From NCBI GenBank assembly GCA_050011095.1, contig JBEKJU010000187.1, forward strand, positions 1 to 7,222: a stretch of DNA of 7,222 nucleotides, given 5' to 3'. A program made the translations under genes and the position numbers. Below are positions 5,197-7,222 of this stretch, piece after piece (the stretch's first letter is position 1; each line of letters starts with the position of its first letter). Source of the stretch: JBEKJU01 sp050011095. Its GTDB lineage: Bacteria > Desulfobacterota > Syntrophorhabdia > Syntrophorhabdales > WCHB1-27. The notes beneath the pieces were generated by a model, which was not told where the DNA came from, made no database searches, and was given only the letters and a program-made list of their open reading frames with translations.

Positions 5197-5862
5197 TTGA
5201 GAAAGGTGATCATGGTACTGCTCGTGCTGCTCATGGGCGCGGGTTTCGTGCAGGCCGGGGGCGGGAATCTCCCCACCGCGCCCACACAGGGGCCACCTGC
5301 CCCATCAGTCCGGAATAGCGCCCCTCCCGGTGCGATTCCGGCAGGGGAAAAGGGCCTGCTCCCCGCCGTCGAGTCGACTTACCCCATCGGTCCGGGGGAT
5401 CTCCTCGGAATTTCCGTATGGAAAGACGAGGCCCTGACGAAAGATGTCGTGGTCCTTCCCGACGGGACGATCTCATTCCCGCTCCTGGGCCTTCTGAAAG
5501 CAGCCGGAAAGACCGTGGCGCAGCTCAAGGCCGAGGTGGAAGAAAAGATCGCCCAGTATGTCTCCGACCCGGTGCTCAACATCGAGGTGAAGCAGGTGAA
5601 CAGCCTGATCGTCTACGTGATCGGCAGGGTGAACATCGCCGGGGGCGGAAAATACCCCCTCAATGCAAACGTCAATGTCCTGCAGGCGCTTGCCATGGCG
5701 GGCGGGCTCAATCCCTTCGCAAAGAGGGACAAGATCAGGATATTCCGGCAGGAAGGGGGCACGACGAAGACATTCCCCTTTCACTATGACGATGTGGCCG
5801 AAGGCAGGCGCCTCCAGGAGAACATAGAGCTGAAAAGAGGCGACGTTATCGTCGTCCCTTAA
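5197..5862 (+). CDS. Polysaccharide export protein, short Wza/EpsA type
   Basis: The product has 221 residues. A Sec signal peptide (MRKVIMVLLVLLMGAGFVQA, cut after Ala20) is followed by a Pro/Gly-rich linker (21-58). A Poly_export domain follows at about 61-132 (YPIGPGDLLGISVW, LPDGTISFPLLG) and an SLBB-type segment from about 135 (LIVYVIGRVNIAGGGKYPL), ending ELKRGDVIVVP. It would act in the periplasm at the outer membrane, guiding a surface polysaccharide out. There is no lipobox cysteine and no long C-terminal helix as in E. coli Wza, so it probably does not make the outer-membrane pore itself. This short form resembles those in XrtA/PEP-CTERM loci. I chose TTG at 5197, with GGGAGG 9 bases upstream, because it supplies the positive charges of the signal peptide. 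ATG at 5212 is the alternative. The frame is open to 4735, but those residues are implausible. Confidence 0.92.
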   Translation: MRKVIMVLLVLLMGAGFVQAGGGNLPTAPTQGPPAPSVRNSAPPGAIPAGEKGLLPAVESTYPIGPGDLLGISVWKDEALTKDVVVLPDGTISFPLLGLLKAAGKTVAQLKAEVEEKIAQYVSDPVLNIEVKQVNSLIVYVIGRVNIAGGGKYPLNANVNVLQALAMAGGLNPFAKRDKIRIFRQEGGTTKTFPFHYDDVAEGRRLQENIELKRGDVIVVP

Positions 5863-5872
5863 GCCAGGGCAA

Positions 5873-7072
5873 ATGAAGGTAGCCATCGCCCTCTGGCTCA
5901 TGGTAATCTTTCTCGCGTCCCTTGCGGAGGCCGCCGAGGTGCGTCTGCTCCCTTCCGTCTCGGAGCAGGTCGAATACAACGACAACGTTTTTGTCACCCC
6001 GACCCAGCAGGTGCACGACGTGATAAGCACCACGTCGGGAGGGATGGAGCTTCTGGAAAACACGGAGCGGACGAACCTGGACCTATCGGCAAAGGTAAAC
6101 GAGCTTGTCTATTGCCGGAACCCCAGCCTTGATTCGACCGACCAGGCTTACAACGGCACGCTCCTCTATGCCGTAAGCCCGACGCTCTCCCTGTTGACGA
6201 GGGGCTCTTTCATCACCGATTCCCGTCCAGACAGGCTGCTCTATACCACGGGCCTCGTGCTGAACAGCTCGCGGGCCGAGCATTCCACGGGAGGCATCAC
6301 GGGCAGTTACAATCTTACCGACACGACCACGGCCTCCCTCGCCTATGATTACGGGCACGACTGGTACAGGAGCTCCCAGTTGGTCGACTTCACGTCGGAT
6401 GCCTCCAGCCTGTCGTTCGTGCACGATATGAGCAGGTACATCCCCTCGGCCAAGGCGAGCCTCACGTTTGCCTATTCGCGGTACGACTTCACGGGGATGG
6501 AGATCGACAACTATGAGGCACAGGCGGGCCTCCAGTATGCCCTTCACGAAAAATGGTCCTTCCTGATGAACGTCGGTCCCCGCTACACGGAGTCGACCTT
6601 CCAGGCCATGGAATTATTGGGCATCGTCGGACGTCGCGAATACTATACCATCCAGAACCAGACCGCCTCGGGGTGGGCGCCCGCCGGCAGCGCAACCCTC
6701 TCCTACAAGGGGGAGGTCACGACCGGGGACCTGACATTGAACAGGGATGTCATGCCCGCCTACGGCTCTTTGGGCACGGTCGAGAGGACAGCGGTCACCC
6801 TCACGGCCAACAGGAGGCTCACATACGAGCTCTCAGGCACCCTTTCCGCCGGATATTTCACGAACGTCTCGAAAGCGGGCCAGTTTGCCGTAAACGCCAT
6901 CAATTACGAGACCTACTTTGCCACGCCCGGTATCCGCTATGAATTCAACAGGGATATGTATCTCGAAGGGTCTTATTCTTTTGTGGAGGTTGACAACAAG
7001 GAAGCCGGGACGACCGCCTTCAGGAACCTTTTCATGGTGCGTTTTTTCGTCCAGCATGCGATCATGGAATGA
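5873..7072 (+). CDS. Outer-membrane beta-barrel protein of the export locus
   Basis: The product has 399 residues. The signal peptide (MKVAIALWLMVIFLASLAEA, cut near Ala20-Ala21) is followed by the YNDNVF motif (35-40) often found at the start of putative beta-barrel porins in exopolysaccharide loci (BBP2-like or XrtA/PEP-CTERM-associated). The rest is alternating polar and hydrophobic residues with many Tyr, Thr, Ser and Gly, paired strands (GSYNLTDTTTASLAYDYGHD, ASLTFAYSRYDF, GIRYEFNRDMYLEGSYSF) and a final strand FMVRFFVQ. It has no long helix and only one Cys. It starts 10 bases after the export gene's stop with AGGG before the ATG, so the two are cotranscribed. Because the upstream export protein lacks a Wza pore helix, this barrel is a natural candidate for the outer-membrane channel. 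That is inference; a structural role is also possible. Confidence 0.88.
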   Translation: MKVAIALWLMVIFLASLAEAAEVRLLPSVSEQVEYNDNVFVTPTQQVHDVISTTSGGMELLENTERTNLDLSAKVNELVYCRNPSLDSTDQAYNGTLLYAVSPTLSLLTRGSFITDSRPDRLLYTTGLVLNSSRAEHSTGGITGSYNLTDTTTASLAYDYGHDWYRSSQLVDFTSDASSLSFVHDMSRYIPSAKASLTFAYSRYDFTGMEIDNYEAQAGLQYALHEKWSFLMNVGPRYTESTFQAMELLGIVGRREYYTIQNQTASGWAPAGSATLSYKGEVTTGDLTLNRDVMPAYGSLGTVERTAVTLTANRRLTYELSGTLSAGYFTNVSKAGQFAVNAINYETYFATPGIRYEFNRDMYLEGSYSFVEVDNKEAGTTAFRNLFMVRFFVQHAIME

Positions 7073-7107
7073 CAGCGTGTGCTTATTCAAATGAACGAGG
7101 TTAGTCT

Positions 7108-7222
7108 ATGGAAGAGGATGTAAAGACCCTGAGCGATTACATGGCGATCCTGAAAAGGCGGAAGTGCTCGCTCATCCTTCCCCTCGTCATCATCTTTGCC
7201 GCGGCCCTCGTGGCGGCCTTTG
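7108..7222 (+). CDS. Chain-length determinant (Wzz/GumC type), N-terminus only
   Basis: The first 38 residues are present and the gene runs off the right edge. The start MEEDVKTLSDYMAILKRRKC is typical of Wzz-family polysaccharide copolymerases, in which a short cytoplasmic N-terminus (xLxDYxxILxRRK) leads straight into the first membrane helix, here beginning SLILPLVIIFAAALVAAF. Such proteins sit in the inner membrane, reach into the periplasm and set polymer length. Some are fused to a tyrosine kinase, which cannot be judged here. GAGG lies 7 bases before the ATG, and the gene follows the barrel gene by 35 bases. Position and family fit the third gene of the export operon. Confidence 0.85.
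   Translation, partial: MEEDVKTLSDYMAILKRRKCSLILPLVIIFAAALVAAF

Noticed and set aside
4716..5285. Minus-strand 189-residue frame
   Set aside because: It has random-looking composition and overlaps the real export gene's signal peptide region. There is no start signal.

Overview
The window comes from a Gram-negative bacterium. It carries a polysaccharide-export locus with two secreted envelope proteins, one of them an outer-membrane beta-barrel, plus an Uup-type ABC-F ATPase and a CspA-family cold-shock gene. Protein style and gene content suggest a deltaproteobacterium or a similar lineage (Nitrospirota, for example). That is an impression from sequence style and was not tested.

Layout. Bases 1-120 hold the 3' end of an unidentified plus-strand gene. 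It converges, with a 6-base gap, on a minus-strand pair: an ABC-F ATPase (uup-like, 634-2544) followed by a small ArsC/Spx-family thioredoxin-fold protein (127-459). Further right, also on the minus strand, is a 66-residue cold-shock protein (2720-2920). It has its own promoter, a strong Shine-Dalgarno sequence, a 10-bp terminator downstream and, unusually, a second intrinsic terminator inside its 5' leader.

Bases 3063-4734 are gene-poor and look less GC-rich than the flanks. They hold an uncharacterised 101-residue minus-strand gene (3671-3976) with a long leader, a small membrane protein (4393-4644, minus), a possible 35-residue single-pass membrane peptide (3477-3584, minus), and two stretches that read like broken plus-strand coding sequence (about 3063-3446 and 4794-4976).

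From about 5197 to the right edge is a plus-strand exopolysaccharide operon. It runs from a short Wza/EpsA-type periplasmic export protein (5197-5862), through an outer-membrane beta-barrel (5873-7072), to the N-terminus of a Wzz/GumC-type inner-membrane chain-length or copolymerase protein (7108 onward). Together these would form the inner-membrane, periplasmic and outer-membrane parts of a polysaccharide secretion route of the Wzx/Wzy or XrtA/PEP-CTERM-associated kind. A 460-base leader with two candidate promoters and several inverted repeats precedes the operon.

The best candidates for new regulation are the terminator-bearing cold-shock leader and the long leader of the 101-residue gene. 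I found no CRISPR array, tRNA, rRNA, insertion sequence or recognisable defence system.
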